Source: Chryseobacterium camelliae
GTDB taxonomy: Bacteria; Bacteroidota; Bacteroidia; Flavobacteriales; Weeksellaceae
Assembly: GCF_030818575.1 (NCBI RefSeq)
Contig: NZ_JAUTAL010000001.1
Span: 3,720,001 to 3,784,000, forward strand
DNA: 64,000 bases
Direction: 5' to 3'
In this document: in pieces, positions 47,345 to 56,605 of the stretch
How the letters are laid out: each line of letters opens with the position of its first letter
Position numbering within the stretch: the first letter of the stretch is position 1
Made by a program: the position numbers and the translations under genes
The notes under the pieces: generated by a model
Told to the model about the DNA's origin: nothing
Databases searched by the model: none
Seen by the model: the letters and a program-made list of their open reading frames with translations, nothing else

Positions 47345-47373
47345 ACAAAAAACTCTCCGGACTTTCCGGAGAG
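47345..47373 (-). terminator. Terminator of glnN
   Basis: Arms CTCTCCGGA (47353-47361) and TCCGGAGAG (47365-47373), loop of three, with an A run to the left (T run on the minus strand). Confidence 0.9.
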
Positions 47374-47399
47374 CTAACTAATATGGAACTTTACAAACG

Positions 47400-49595
47400 T
47401 TATCTTGTAAATAACATTTCTCTATACTTGGTCATTGGCCAAAGCTCATCATCTACCATCATTTCCAGCGCATCTGAAGCTTCACGGATTACATCGAATA
47501 AAGGCTTCACCTGGTTGCAGTAAGCTTCAGCCTGAGCCTGGCTGTCAGATATTGCTTTTGCAGCTTCTCTGGCCTTAATAAGGTCTTCAACCCCTAGTTT
47601 GATGGTCGCTACATTTTCTGAAATGCTGGTGATTAAACTCATCTGTTCTTTTGCCAATGGCTTGAATTCAGAATCTCCGAAAATGTCCTTCAATCCTTTT
47701 ACATTTTCAATCAGCCTGTTCTGGTAATTCAGTGCAGATGGTATGATGTGGTTTCTGGCGATATCGCTCAACACTCTGGCTTCAATATCAATAACCGTTG
47801 AATATTTTTCTAATTTGATTTCGTTTCTCGCTTCTACTTCCCTGTGCGTAAATACTCCTATTTCTTCATACAGGTCAAGGAATTTCTGGTCCATTTCTTT
47901 TTTAAGGGCCTCCGGAGTGGTTTTAAGGTTATTAAGCCCTCTCTTTTCAGCTTCTTCCGCCCATTCGTCAGAATACCCATCTCCTTCAAACATAATGTTT
48001 TTACACTGTTTGATGTATTCTCTTAACACATTGAAGATCGCTTCATCTTTTTTCAGTCCGCTTTCAATTAATGCATCTACTTCTTTTTTGAACTCGGTAA
48101 GCTGTTTTGCGGCAATTGTATTCATTACCGTCATGGATTCCGCGCAGTTGGCAGAAGATCCTACGGCTCTGATTTCAAATTTGTTCCCCGTGAATGCAAA
48201 TGGCGATGTCCTGTTTCGGTCTGTATTATCCAGAAGGATTTCAGGGATTTTTCCTACAACATTCAGTTTAAGGTCTGTTTTCTCTTCAGGGGACAGTTTT
48301 CCGCTTTTTACCTTTTCAAGTTCTTCAAGAACTCTGAATAGCTGGCTTCCGATAAATACGGAAATAATTGCCGGTGGAGCTTCGTTGGCACCTAATCTGT
48401 GATCGTTGCTCGCAGAGGCGATACTTGCTCTTAAAAGGTCTGCATATTCGTATACTGCTTTAATTGTATTTACAAAGAAAGTAAGGAACTGCAGGTTCTT
48501 TTTAGGGTTTTTTCCCGGGCTTAAAAGGTTTTCTCCCGTATCGGTAGCCAGAGACCAGTTGTTATGTTTTCCGCTTCCGTTTACTCCTGCAAAAGGTTTT
48601 TCATGGAATAGGATATGGAAATGATGTCTGTGTGCAATTCTAGCCATGATATCCATCAATAAAGAATTGTGGTCTACCGCAACGTTCACCTCCTCAAACA
48701 TCGGGGCCAGCTCAAACTGGTTAGGCGCTACTTCGTTGTGTCTTGTTGTTACCGGAATTCCCAGTTTCATACATTCCACTTCGAGTTCCATCATGAAATT
48801 CATTACTCTCGTAGGAATAGATCCGAAGTAATGGTCATCCAGCTGCTGTCCTTTGGCCGGAGAGTGGCCTAAAAGGGTTTTCCCTGTAAGAACAAGATCC
48901 GGACGTGACTGATATAAGGCAGAATCAACAAGGAAATATTCCTGCTCCCAGCCTAATGTAGGTGTTACTTTTGTTACATTTTTGTCAAAATACTGCATTA
49001 CTTCCGTTGCCGCTTCATCTACTGCATTTAGGGCTCTTAAAAGAGGCGCCTTATAATCCAGGGTTTCTCCTGTGTAAGAGATGAAAATAGAAGGAATACA
49101 AAGGGTGGTTCCCATGATGAATGCTGGGGAAGTAGGATCCCAGGCTGTATATCCTCTTGCCTCAAAGGTATTTCTGATACCTCCGTTAGGGAAAGAAGAT
49201 GCATCCGGCTCCTGCTGGATCAGCATGCCTCCGCTGAATCTTTCAATAGCTCTTCCCCCTTCAATAGGACTGAAGAATGAATCATGCTTTTCTGCCGTAC
49301 TTCCCGTTAAAGGCTGAAACCAGTGCGTATAATGGGTCACTCCTTTGCTCATGGCCCAGTCTTTCATCGCTACTGCTACCTGGTCAGCAATATGCCTCTG
49401 GATTTTTGTGCCTTTTTTAATGGCATCCATGATTGAAGTAAATGCTTCTTTTGTCAGGTATTCTCTCATGGTTTCTTCCGAGAACACATTCTGGCAGAAT
49501 AACTCTGATAATTTGGCAGGTACCTCAACAGAATTATCTCTTCTGAAGTCTTTAAAAGGTAAGGTTTCTAACGCTTTGAATCGTAAAGTTGACAT
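47400..49595 (-). CDS. glnN: Glutamine synthetase type III
   Basis: This 731-residue enzyme joins ammonia and glutamate. Type III features are the length, the GSTAEKHDSFF segment, LGWEQEYFLVD, the FHEKPFAGVNGSGKHNNWS catalytic region and RTSPFAFTGNKFEIRAVGSS. It forms dodecamers unlike type I in detail. It is monocistronic, with a TAAATTTG element 23 bases upstream and its own terminator. Confidence 0.96.
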   Translation of the reverse strand: MSTLRFKALETLPFKDFRRDNSVEVPAKLSELFCQNVFSEETMREYLTKEAFTSIMDAIKKGTKIQRHIADQVAVAMKDWAMSKGVTHYTHWFQPLTGSTAEKHDSFFSPIEGGRAIERFSGGMLIQQEPDASSFPNGGIRNTFEARGYTAWDPTSPAFIMGTTLCIPSIFISYTGETLDYKAPLLRALNAVDEAATEVMQYFDKNVTKVTPTLGWEQEYFLVDSALYQSRPDLVLTGKTLLGHSPAKGQQLDDHYFGSIPTRVMNFMMELEVECMKLGIPVTTRHNEVAPNQFELAPMFEEVNVAVDHNSLLMDIMARIAHRHHFHILFHEKPFAGVNGSGKHNNWSLATDTGENLLSPGKNPKKNLQFLTFFVNTIKAVYEYADLLRASIASASNDHRLGANEAPPAIISVFIGSQLFRVLEELEKVKSGKLSPEEKTDLKLNVVGKIPEILLDNTDRNRTSPFAFTGNKFEIRAVGSSANCAESMTVMNTIAAKQLTEFKKEVDALIESGLKKDEAIFNVLREYIKQCKNIMFEGDGYSDEWAEEAEKRGLNNLKTTPEALKKEMDQKFLDLYEEIGVFTHREVEARNEIKLEKYSTVIDIEARVLSDIARNHIIPSALNYQNRLIENVKGLKDIFGDSEFKPLAKEQMSLITSISENVATIKLGVEDLIKAREAAKAISDSQAQAEAYCNQVKPLFDVIREASDALEMMVDDELWPMTKYREMLFTR

Positions 49596-49617
49596 ATGAG
49601 TTTGATTTTTTATGGGG

Positions 49618-49625
49618 CAAATTTA
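49618..49625 (-). promoter_or_regulatory. -7 element of glnN (TAAATTTG)
   Basis: TAAATTTG on the minus strand, 23 bases before the glnN ATG. Confidence 0.5.
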
Positions 49626-49785
49626 CGAAAAAAATGGATTGAAAATTTTTCAGCCCCAAAAAATAAGGGGTATACTGATAATTTTATGAAATTTTAAGCT
49701 TTTATATTGGGGGTATTAATGGGGGGAGTTCGGATATCACATCTTTTCAGCTATATTATGATATAAAAAAGACTTAATATATATG

Positions 49786-49825
49786 ATAAGCTGTAATATA
49801 ATGATCTGGTAATATTACAGCTTAT
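49786..49825. promoter_or_regulatory. 14-bp perfect inverted repeat, candidate operator or RNA hairpin
   Basis: ATAAGCTGTAATAT (49786-49799) and ATATTACAGCTTAT (49812-49825) are exact inverse complements with a 12-base spacer. A related TGTTATATTACA occurs about 22 bases further right. It may be a regulator site for one of the divergent genes. Confidence 0.5.
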
Positions 49826-49939
49826 GTTTTACAAATGTGGTATCTGTTATATTACATTTTCGTAAATGAAATCTGTATTTAATGATTATGTTAAACAGCT
49901 TATTAAAAGATACTTAAAATAAGTTAGGCGGAGATTTTG

Positions 49940-49947
49940 TATATTTG
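49940..49947 (+). promoter_or_regulatory. -7 element of the 49963 gene (TATATTTG)
   Basis: TATATTTG, 16 bases before the ATG at 49963, implying a very short leader. Confidence 0.5.
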
Positions 49948-49962
49948 CGTGAAATTTACAGT

Positions 49963-51651
49963 ATGACAAATTCCAGAGCGAGAGAAACAACGGAAGCAAT
50001 TGAACGTTTGTATATTTCTATGAGACACCTCTTTTATAGAGGTTTTTTTAAACCTGCCGGTGTGTCGGGGGAAACCATCAGAAATTTGTTGAAAATCATT
50101 AATCCGGAAATTTACGGAAGCATGAACATCGCCAGCAAGCTGGAGCTGAACGGATTGATGTATGTGCTGGACAGGCTTCCGGAAGGCATTGAGGAGTGCG
50201 CATTTATTCACCTTACTTCAGATGAAGGCTTTGACAAAGGGAGCTTTGAGCCTATTGTCCCTAAAAAAAGAAGGAGAAACTGCTACAGAATAGATGAGCA
50301 TCAGATGAATATTGAAGTGCTGCTTGGACGCTCCGAAATCTATGATATCCTTACCCACCTTACCTTTTTATTTATAGAGGCTGATAAGATCAGGAATCTG
50401 GCATTCATCCAGGAAGAAAACTGGAAGCCGACCCGTGCTTTTAAAATTATTGAAGAGGTGGTAAAAGGCGAAAAGAAATTCAGCAGGAAGGAAAAAGAAG
50501 TCGCGTTGATCCATCTTTCCTCATTAATAGGAAGAACATTTGATGAAACCCTGAGAGCATACAATACATTCGGGGATGATGATAATCCGGACCGTTTATT
50601 CAAAATCATCTATAACCTTGGAAAAGTAAGCCTTGAGGATGCCAAGCAGACACGTGAGCGGGAAATCCATTTCAGTTCTATCCTGAGAGAAAGGGTGGGG
50701 CACCACTACTTCGGAGAGAAGTGGGCGAATAAGGTAAAGGAAATGCTGTTTGAAAATGATCTTCATATGCGCCCTCTTCATATAATTTCCGCTAATATGC
50801 ATTCTGTGAAGAATGTGCTCTATGCCAACAATGCCCTGAAGAAAAAGCATCATGGTGATATAGACTATAAGCTATATGAAGATATATCCAATAAAAAGGA
50901 GCTTCGCGATAAAGTATCAAAGTATGCACTAGACGAAGGAATGATTTATATCGATGATAAAAGCGGAAGCAATATCGATGTACAGATCATAGACCTAAGC
51001 AAAACCGATTTGAAGAATACGCCGTTCAATAATAGTAAATTTGGCGGTGACGATGTAGTGCTGGTCTTTGATTATGCTTTCGGAGAGCAGGCTTTTGAAG
51101 TAATGGATGAATTGCTGAGACCGTTTGACCATAAAGGTGAAATCTATATGATGAAGGTGAAATCTGTCTCCATTATGGGAAAAGCAGGAATTCTTGCAGG
51201 CGGAAAAGGAGATATTATGATTCCTACTTCGCATATCTTTGAAGGAACGGCAGATAATTACCCTTTTGAAAATGCATTATCCCTTGATGATTTTGAGGAT
51301 GACGAGCTGCAGGCTTTTGAGGGATCCATGATTACCGTTTTGGGAACGTCTTTACAGAACCGTGACATTCTTTCCTACTTTATGAATACCTCGTGGAAAG
51401 CCATCGGGCTGGAAATGGAGGGAGCGCACTACCAGAAGGCCATTCAGGTTGCGTCAAAAATCAGGCATCACATATCTCCGGATCTGTTTGTCTGCTATGC
51501 GTATTATGCTTCGGATAACCCGCTGGAAACCGGAAGTACACTATCTTCAGGCGGTTTAGGGCTTACCGGGGTGAAACCTACGTACCTGATTACCGTAAGG
51601 ATCCTTGATAAGATCCTCAATGGAAACAGGAAAGCCATCAATAATGCTTAA
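49963..51651 (+). CDS. Conserved protein with nucleosidase-like C-terminal part (DUF6909-like)
   Basis: This 562-residue cytoplasmic protein has no signal peptide. The ATG at 49963 is preferred to an in-frame TTG at 49945. The N-terminal half is helical and starts TNSRARETTEAIERLY. The C-terminal third contains KAGILAGGKGDIMIPTSH, a VLGTSLQNRDIL segment and WKAIGLEMEGAHYQKAI. The last resembles the EMEGA substrate motif of MTA/SAH nucleosidases and purine nucleoside phosphorylases, and is followed by CYAYYASDNP. I recall the Bacteroidota family being named DUF6909, not verified. A nucleoside or nucleotide ligand is an inference. Confidence 0.6.
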   Translation: MTNSRARETTEAIERLYISMRHLFYRGFFKPAGVSGETIRNLLKIINPEIYGSMNIASKLELNGLMYVLDRLPEGIEECAFIHLTSDEGFDKGSFEPIVPKKRRRNCYRIDEHQMNIEVLLGRSEIYDILTHLTFLFIEADKIRNLAFIQEENWKPTRAFKIIEEVVKGEKKFSRKEKEVALIHLSSLIGRTFDETLRAYNTFGDDDNPDRLFKIIYNLGKVSLEDAKQTREREIHFSSILRERVGHHYFGEKWANKVKEMLFENDLHMRPLHIISANMHSVKNVLYANNALKKKHHGDIDYKLYEDISNKKELRDKVSKYALDEGMIYIDDKSGSNIDVQIIDLSKTDLKNTPFNNSKFGGDDVVLVFDYAFGEQAFEVMDELLRPFDHKGEIYMMKVKSVSIMGKAGILAGGKGDIMIPTSHIFEGTADNYPFENALSLDDFEDDELQAFEGSMITVLGTSLQNRDILSYFMNTSWKAIGLEMEGAHYQKAIQVASKIRHHISPDLFVCYAYYASDNPLETGSTLSSGGLGLTGVKPTYLITVRILDKILNGNRKAINNA

Positions 51652-51675
51652 GCGACAGCTTAAACTGATTATAAC

Positions 51676-51708
51676 AGCCTCAAACGTTTTTATGTTTGAG
51701 GCTTTTTA
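51676..51708 (+). terminator. Terminator of the 49963 gene
   Basis: Arms AGCCTCAAAC (51676-51685) and GTTTGAGGCT (51694-51703), then a T run. Confidence 0.9.
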
Positions 51709-51772
51709 TTTGAACCATCAATGCCTGAAATACAATAAACAATATTGATTATATTTAAAGAAATTAAAAAGA

Positions 51773-52243
51773 ATGGGTTCAGCTGTACAACTTGCTAAAA
51801 GATTCAGAGAAGTTCTGCTGGATGGTTTATGGATTGCCAATACGAATTTTAAGGATCAGCTTTCGGGTACGACCTGGAAGCAGGCTACGACAAAAGTAGG
51901 GCATCTAAATACCATAGCAATGCTTACCTTCCATATTGATTATTATATTGCAGGACTGGTTCATGTTTTTGAAGGCGGAAATCTGGAAATCAGGGATCAG
52001 TATAGTTTCGATCTTTCTCCGATAGAATCTCAGGATCAATGGGATAGTCTCTTAACCAAACTCTGGGAAGATGCTGAAAAATTCGCTGCTTTACTGGAGC
52101 AGATGCCCGATGCTAAGATGAATGAAGTCTTTGTGGATGAAAAATACGGTACTTATCTCAGGAATATCGACGGAATGATCGAACATTGCTACTATCATTT
52201 AGGGCAGATAACTCTGATTAGAAATTTATTACATAGTTCATGA
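51773..52243 (+). CDS. DinB-like four-helix protein
   Basis: This 156-residue protein has the DinB/YfiT-like pattern: a helix start with GHLNTIAMLTFHIDYYIAG and a C-terminal IEHCYYHLGQI. The histidines near 43, 55 and 138-142 could form the usual three-histidine metal site. Such proteins are often thiol-dependent transferases or stress proteins; the reaction here is unknown. It stands alone. Confidence 0.75.
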   Translation: MGSAVQLAKRFREVLLDGLWIANTNFKDQLSGTTWKQATTKVGHLNTIAMLTFHIDYYIAGLVHVFEGGNLEIRDQYSFDLSPIESQDQWDSLLTKLWEDAEKFAALLEQMPDAKMNEVFVDEKYGTYLRNIDGMIEHCYYHLGQITLIRNLLHSS

Positions 52244-52341
52244 TACGCAGGTATAATGACAATTATTTAAAGTTCTATAAGGATTTCCTGTTTAAGGGTG
52301 TTATTTTAATTACTTATCTTTAGAAAAAATTAAAATTCTAA

Positions 52342-54183
52342 ATGAAAAAGACGGTTGCAATCCTTTTTGCGTTTATTATTGCTCAGTTTCAGGCCCAGCA
52401 GGGACCTTATTATCAGCAGTCTGTCAAATATAAAATGGATATTGATGTGAATGCTGAAAAATTCACCTATCAGGGCAAACAGACCCTGGAATACACTAAC
52501 AATTCTCCGGATGAACTTAATGTGGTCTATTTCCATCTGTACTGGAATGCATTTAAACCGAATTCCATGATGGACCAAAGGGTTGCCGGACAGGGCAAAA
52601 ACGGAGATTCAAGATTGCAGAAAGACGGTATCTCAAGGCTGGCATCGATTCCGAAAGACCAGGAAGGAGCTCAGAATATCCACTGGATCAAACAGAATGG
52701 CAAGGACCTGAAGTTTGAAGTTCAGGAAACCATCATGAAAGTTTACCTTGCGGAGCCTATTAAGCCAAAATCATCTACCACATTCACCATGGACTGGGAT
52801 GCTGTGATTCCACAGCAGATCCGAAGAAGCGGAAGAAATAACAGGGAAGGTGTTGATATGACCATGACGCAATGGTACCCGAAAATCGCGGAATACGATT
52901 ATGATGGTTGGGCCACATTCGATTATATCGGAAGAGAATTTCATGCCCCGTTTTCGGATTTTGACGTCAACATTAAGATCAATAAAGATTATGTAATCGG
53001 AGCAGGGGGAACCCTTGAAAATCCTTCTGAAGTAAAAGGATATGATGCCGGTGCAAAAATCAAGGCTGAAAAGAATAAAGCGACATGGAAATGGACGGCT
53101 AAAAATATTCTGGACTTTGCCTGGGCGGCTGACCGGGATTATATCGTGAAAAGTTTTGATGTTCCACAAGGGCCGAAAGTCTTCCTGGTCTACCAGAATA
53201 ATGAGAAAACAAAAGTATGGGAACAGGCGCAGCCTTATATTACAAAATATTATCAGCTGATGAATGCCCACTTCGGAAAATATATTTATCCTTCTTATGC
53301 ATTTATCCAGGGAGGTGACGGCGGAATGGAATATGGTATGTGTACCATGATCCTTGGGGAGGCTAAGGATATTGAAGGCTTGATGGGACTGATGGCTCAT
53401 GAAGGCTCACATTCCTGGTATCAGCAGATGCTTGCTACCAATGAGTCTGTGCGACCGTGGATGGATGAAGGCTTTACCAGTTATGCAGAAGACTATGTAA
53501 TGAATCAGCTGTTTCCTCCTAAAGAGCCACTTCCGAACCCATTTGCCGAAAAAGTAAATGCCTACAGGAATTTTGTTAAAAAAGGCATTGAAGAGCCGGC
53601 ATCATGGCTGGGAGATCACCACGATAACGGAACAGCATATACTTATGCCTCGTATATCAAAGGAGAATTATATCTGGTTGAGCTCGGATACATCATGGGA
53701 GAGCAGAATTTAGCGGAAACTTTAAAACAATATTATGATCAGTGGGCTATGAAACATCCTTCCGACCGGGATTTCCTACATATTGCCCAGAACGTTTCAG
53801 GAATGGACCTGAAATGGTTCCAGAACTACTGGATCAACACCACCAAGACAATTGATTACGGGATTAAGGATGTAAAGTATGATGCCAAATCGACAACCGT
53901 TACCCTGATCAATAACGGACAGGTTCCTATGCCGGTTGACTTCAGTATTATTACAAAGGACCGAAAGATGGTGAGCTACCAGATTCCGGTAAATCTTACT
54001 CACACCTGGAAAGAAAAAGATGTTTACGGAGACTTTAAAACAATGCCCTACTGGCCCTGGACACAGAAGGAGTACACCTTAACGATTCCTTACAGCAAAG
54101 ATCAGCTTTCGGTATTGGGAATTGATTTCAGTCAGCGGCTTGCTGATGTGAATATGGAGAATAATTTTGTGGAAGTGCCTTAA
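52342..54183 (+). CDS. M1-family zinc aminopeptidase, exported
   Basis: This 613-residue protein has a signal peptide (about 1-18). The N-terminal beta domain leads to the M1 catalytic domain with GGMEYGMCTMI in place of the common GAMEN loop, the zinc motif HEGSH (His353, Glu354, His357) and the third ligand Glu376 in DEGFTSYAED, exactly 18 residues after His357. It should trim peptides in the periplasm or outside. The C-terminal region is beta-rich. It is followed by a bidirectional terminator. Confidence 0.92.
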   Translation: MKKTVAILFAFIIAQFQAQQGPYYQQSVKYKMDIDVNAEKFTYQGKQTLEYTNNSPDELNVVYFHLYWNAFKPNSMMDQRVAGQGKNGDSRLQKDGISRLASIPKDQEGAQNIHWIKQNGKDLKFEVQETIMKVYLAEPIKPKSSTTFTMDWDAVIPQQIRRSGRNNREGVDMTMTQWYPKIAEYDYDGWATFDYIGREFHAPFSDFDVNIKINKDYVIGAGGTLENPSEVKGYDAGAKIKAEKNKATWKWTAKNILDFAWAADRDYIVKSFDVPQGPKVFLVYQNNEKTKVWEQAQPYITKYYQLMNAHFGKYIYPSYAFIQGGDGGMEYGMCTMILGEAKDIEGLMGLMAHEGSHSWYQQMLATNESVRPWMDEGFTSYAEDYVMNQLFPPKEPLPNPFAEKVNAYRNFVKKGIEEPASWLGDHHDNGTAYTYASYIKGELYLVELGYIMGEQNLAETLKQYYDQWAMKHPSDRDFLHIAQNVSGMDLKWFQNYWINTTKTIDYGIKDVKYDAKSTTVTLINNGQVPMPVDFSIITKDRKMVSYQIPVNLTHTWKEKDVYGDFKTMPYWPWTQKEYTLTIPYSKDQLSVLGIDFSQRLADVNMENNFVEVP

Positions 54184-54207
54184 AATACTTCTATAATGGT
54201 ATATATT

Positions 54208-54240
54208 AAAATCCCTGAAGAATTTCTCCAGGGATTTTTT
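54208..54240. terminator. Bidirectional terminator
   Basis: AAAATCCCTG (54208-54217) pairs with CAGGGATTTT (54229-54238), flanked by T's, between convergent peptidase genes. Confidence 0.85.
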
Positions 54241-54242
54241 AT

Positions 54243-55079
54243 TTAGTACTGCTTGGCATAGGTCTTCTTTTCTGACAGGTATTCGGATTTTGATCCGTCA
54301 CCTGTTCTGAAAAGCGTTTTCAAAGTATTTTTCTGTTTCGGTTTTGAAGGGTCCGGGAGAAAGCAGACGAAGTGAAGGTGTGGGCCATTGGTCCAACCCG
54401 TGTTCCCGCTGAGTGCGATCAGATCCCCTTTTTTTACCGGATCTCCTGCTTTTACTTTAACACCATTTTGTTTCAGGTGATAGTATTGGGCAATAGTTCC
54501 GTCGGAATGCATGATGGAAACGTAATTGGCCTGATTGGCGCAGCTGATGTTCGGGCAGCCGGTATTATTGTTCTGTACGGCTTCAATCACAATACCTTCC
54601 CTGGCTGCGGTAATTTCCGTCCCTTCAGGCATCACAAAATCCAAGGAGTTTTCATTCTGATGGGAGAACGTTCCGTTATATCCCTGATAAATATTGAACG
54701 ATTTTCCTTTCCGGAAAGGAAGGTCATATACATATTCGGCATCGTAGGTGTGTATGGTGGCATCTCCGGCCAGTGTAAAATAGTCCGGCATCTTTTTTAA
54801 TTTCCAGCCTTTTTTTCTGTCATTGACTACAAAAGACGCCACTTTGTTTTTTACGGAATTCGGGTGCAGGACCTGAACGCTTTTGAAAGGATCAGCCATA
54901 CGTAGGTTATCGAGTTCCGGCTGGCCGGTAAAGGCCACGGAAACCGGATAGGTCTCAATATTGTCTGCATAATAAAATACCGAGTCTTTCCGGACCTCAA
55001 AATACATTTTAGCGGGTTTCTGGGAGTAGGCAATAAAGAAAGGTCCAAACAGGAACATTAAAAAAAGCTTTTTCATCAT
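54243..55079 (-). CDS. M23-family (LytM) peptidase, exported
   Basis: This 278-residue protein has a signal peptide (about 1-19). The C-terminal LytM domain carries the zinc ligands in SHQNENSLDFVMPEGT and GPHLHFVCF (HLH), with the usual YYHLKQNGVKVKAGDPVKKG between. M23 enzymes cut peptidoglycan cross-links or, if modified, activate amidases. All ligands are present, so it is probably active. Monocistronic. Confidence 0.92.
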   Translation of the reverse strand: MMKKLFLMFLFGPFFIAYSQKPAKMYFEVRKDSVFYYADNIETYPVSVAFTGQPELDNLRMADPFKSVQVLHPNSVKNKVASFVVNDRKKGWKLKKMPDYFTLAGDATIHTYDAEYVYDLPFRKGKSFNIYQGYNGTFSHQNENSLDFVMPEGTEITAAREGIVIEAVQNNNTGCPNISCANQANYVSIMHSDGTIAQYYHLKQNGVKVKAGDPVKKGDLIALSGNTGWTNGPHLHFVCFLPDPSKPKQKNTLKTLFRTGDGSKSEYLSEKKTYAKQY

Positions 55080-55241
55080 AAACTCTAATCGTTTTTGCTA
55101 AACTAAATGATTTTTCCTTAAACTGCAATGGCATTTTCTGGAAATTAATTACTTTTACCGGCGCATAGTTTTTAACACGGTATTGACGTTTTCAACGGTA
55201 TGCAAATACGGGAGTGTCAATAGAATATTGAAATAAAATCA

Positions 55242-56000
55242 ATGAATTCAATTGTAATCAACATAGGCAACAGCAACATTCGTTTCGGGCTTTTTAACGG
55301 AGATAACTGTGATATTTCATGGGTGATCAACACCAAACCTTACCGGACGGCAGATGAACTGTACGTTCAGATGCTCATGTTGTACCAGACATACAAAGTG
55401 GATCCGAAGGAGGTCAGTAAAGTGATCATAGGCTCAGTGGTACCGCAGCTTACCAAAGTCATGAGCTCGGCGATCAGGAAGATCCATGGGATTGTACCTG
55501 TGATTGTGGACAGGAACACTCCTTCCGCTGTTCAGGCCAAATCCAAGCAGATGGGAACCGATATTTATGCTAATCTGGTGGCTGCACATCATTTGTATCC
55601 TGACCGCAAAAAGATCATCCTGGATTTCGGAACGGCCCTTACGGCAAGCTGTATCGCGGAAAACGGGGAAACTTTAGGCGTAATTATCGCTCCCGGGATT
55701 GTTACGGCATTGAATTCCCTGATCAGCCAAACCGCCCAGCTGCCGGAAATAGAATTGAAAAAACCTAAGTCTGTTCTGGGACTGGATACGGTAACCTGCA
55801 TGCAAAGCGGAATGGTTTATGGCTTCCTGGGAATGGTAGAGGGTTTTATCGACCGTATTAATGATGAAGTCAATGACCATTGCTTTGTCGTGGCAACAGG
55901 AGGTGTATCCCATATATACAAGCCCCTTACAGATAAGATCCATGTCATGGACCGGCTGCATACCCTGAAAGGGTTGTACTTTTTAGGGAAAGATGTATAA
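55242..56000 (+). CDS. coaX: Type III pantothenate kinase
   Basis: This 252-residue protein phosphorylates pantothenate, the first step of coenzyme A synthesis. It has the ASKHA-type start VINIGNSNIRFGLF, the IILDFGTALTASCI motif, and GIVTALNSLISQTAQLPEIE; the C-terminal ATGGVSHIYKPL is also typical. Feedback-insensitive type III enzymes are standard in this phylum. Confidence 0.95.
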   Translation: MNSIVINIGNSNIRFGLFNGDNCDISWVINTKPYRTADELYVQMLMLYQTYKVDPKEVSKVIIGSVVPQLTKVMSSAIRKIHGIVPVIVDRNTPSAVQAKSKQMGTDIYANLVAAHHLYPDRKKIILDFGTALTASCIAENGETLGVIIAPGIVTALNSLISQTAQLPEIELKKPKSVLGLDTVTCMQSGMVYGFLGMVEGFIDRINDEVNDHCFVVATGGVSHIYKPLTDKIHVMDRLHTLKGLYFLGKDV

Positions 56001-56071
56001 AATCAGCCGAAGTTATGCATCAGGTTATTCATGAGCATTAAAAATAAACCCTATTTTACAAATCAAAAAAG

Positions 56072-56605
56072 ATGCAGCATTTTCCCAGAATAGAAACAGA
56101 TCGACTTACTTTATCTGAGGTACAGGAAGGTGATCTGCCATTGGTTGTTGAACATCTGCAGGATGAGGAATTCTCCAAATATACCTCTAACATCCCTTAC
56201 CCATATAAGCGGGAACATGCTGAATTATGGCTGAAAATTACCAGAGAGGCATTTGAGCAGAAGAAAGGATTCACTTTTGCAATTCGGGATAAAAAAGGCA
56301 TGTTCATCGGAGCAATAGGACTCCACGATGAAGGATCAGATAAAGCCGAGCTGGGATATTGGATGGCAAAAGCGTTCTGGAATAAAGGCTATATTACAGA
56401 AGCTGCAAAGGCTGTGGTTAAATTTGGGTTTGATGAGCTGGGATTTAATAAAATCTATGCTACTCATTTTCTTCATAATCCATCTTCAGGTAAAGTGATG
56501 CAGAAAATAGGGATGGAACTTGAAGCTGTATTAAAGCAGCATCTCAAGAAAGACGGTAAATATCATGATATCCCGATGTATTCTATTTTCAAGAATGAAG
56601 GATAA
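56072..56605 (+). CDS. GNAT-family N-acetyltransferase (RimJ/RimL-like)
   Basis: This 177-residue protein fits the ribosomal-protein-acetylating GNAT subgroup: IETDRLTLSEVQEGDLP at the start, ELGYWMAKAFWNKGYITEAA for acetyl-CoA binding, and HNPSSGKVMQKIGM at the C-terminus. Substrate unknown. It ends where the convergent tadA-like gene ends, with no space between. Confidence 0.9.
   Translation: MQHFPRIETDRLTLSEVQEGDLPLVVEHLQDEEFSKYTSNIPYPYKREHAELWLKITREAFEQKKGFTFAIRDKKGMFIGAIGLHDEGSDKAELGYWMAKAFWNKGYITEAAKAVVKFGFDELGFNKIYATHFLHNPSSGKVMQKIGMELEAVLKQHLKKDGKYHDIPMYSIFKNEG

Larger units (their letters stand above)
47062..47399. other. Intergenic stretch with promoter element and orphan plus-strand hairpin
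   Basis: 338 bases without a gene. It holds the -7 element of the NlpC gene (minus strand, 47115-47122), a hairpin with T8 on the plus strand at 47216-47257 that terminates no visible gene, and the glnN terminator at 47345-47373. Confidence 0.5.
49596..49962. other. Divergent regulatory region between glnN and the 49963 gene
   Basis: About 370 bases, very AT-rich but with three G tracts (49667-49670, 49709-49713, 49721-49726). A 14-bp perfect inverted repeat lies at 49786-49825, and -7 elements lie on both sides. No ORF of note. Confidence 0.55.
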
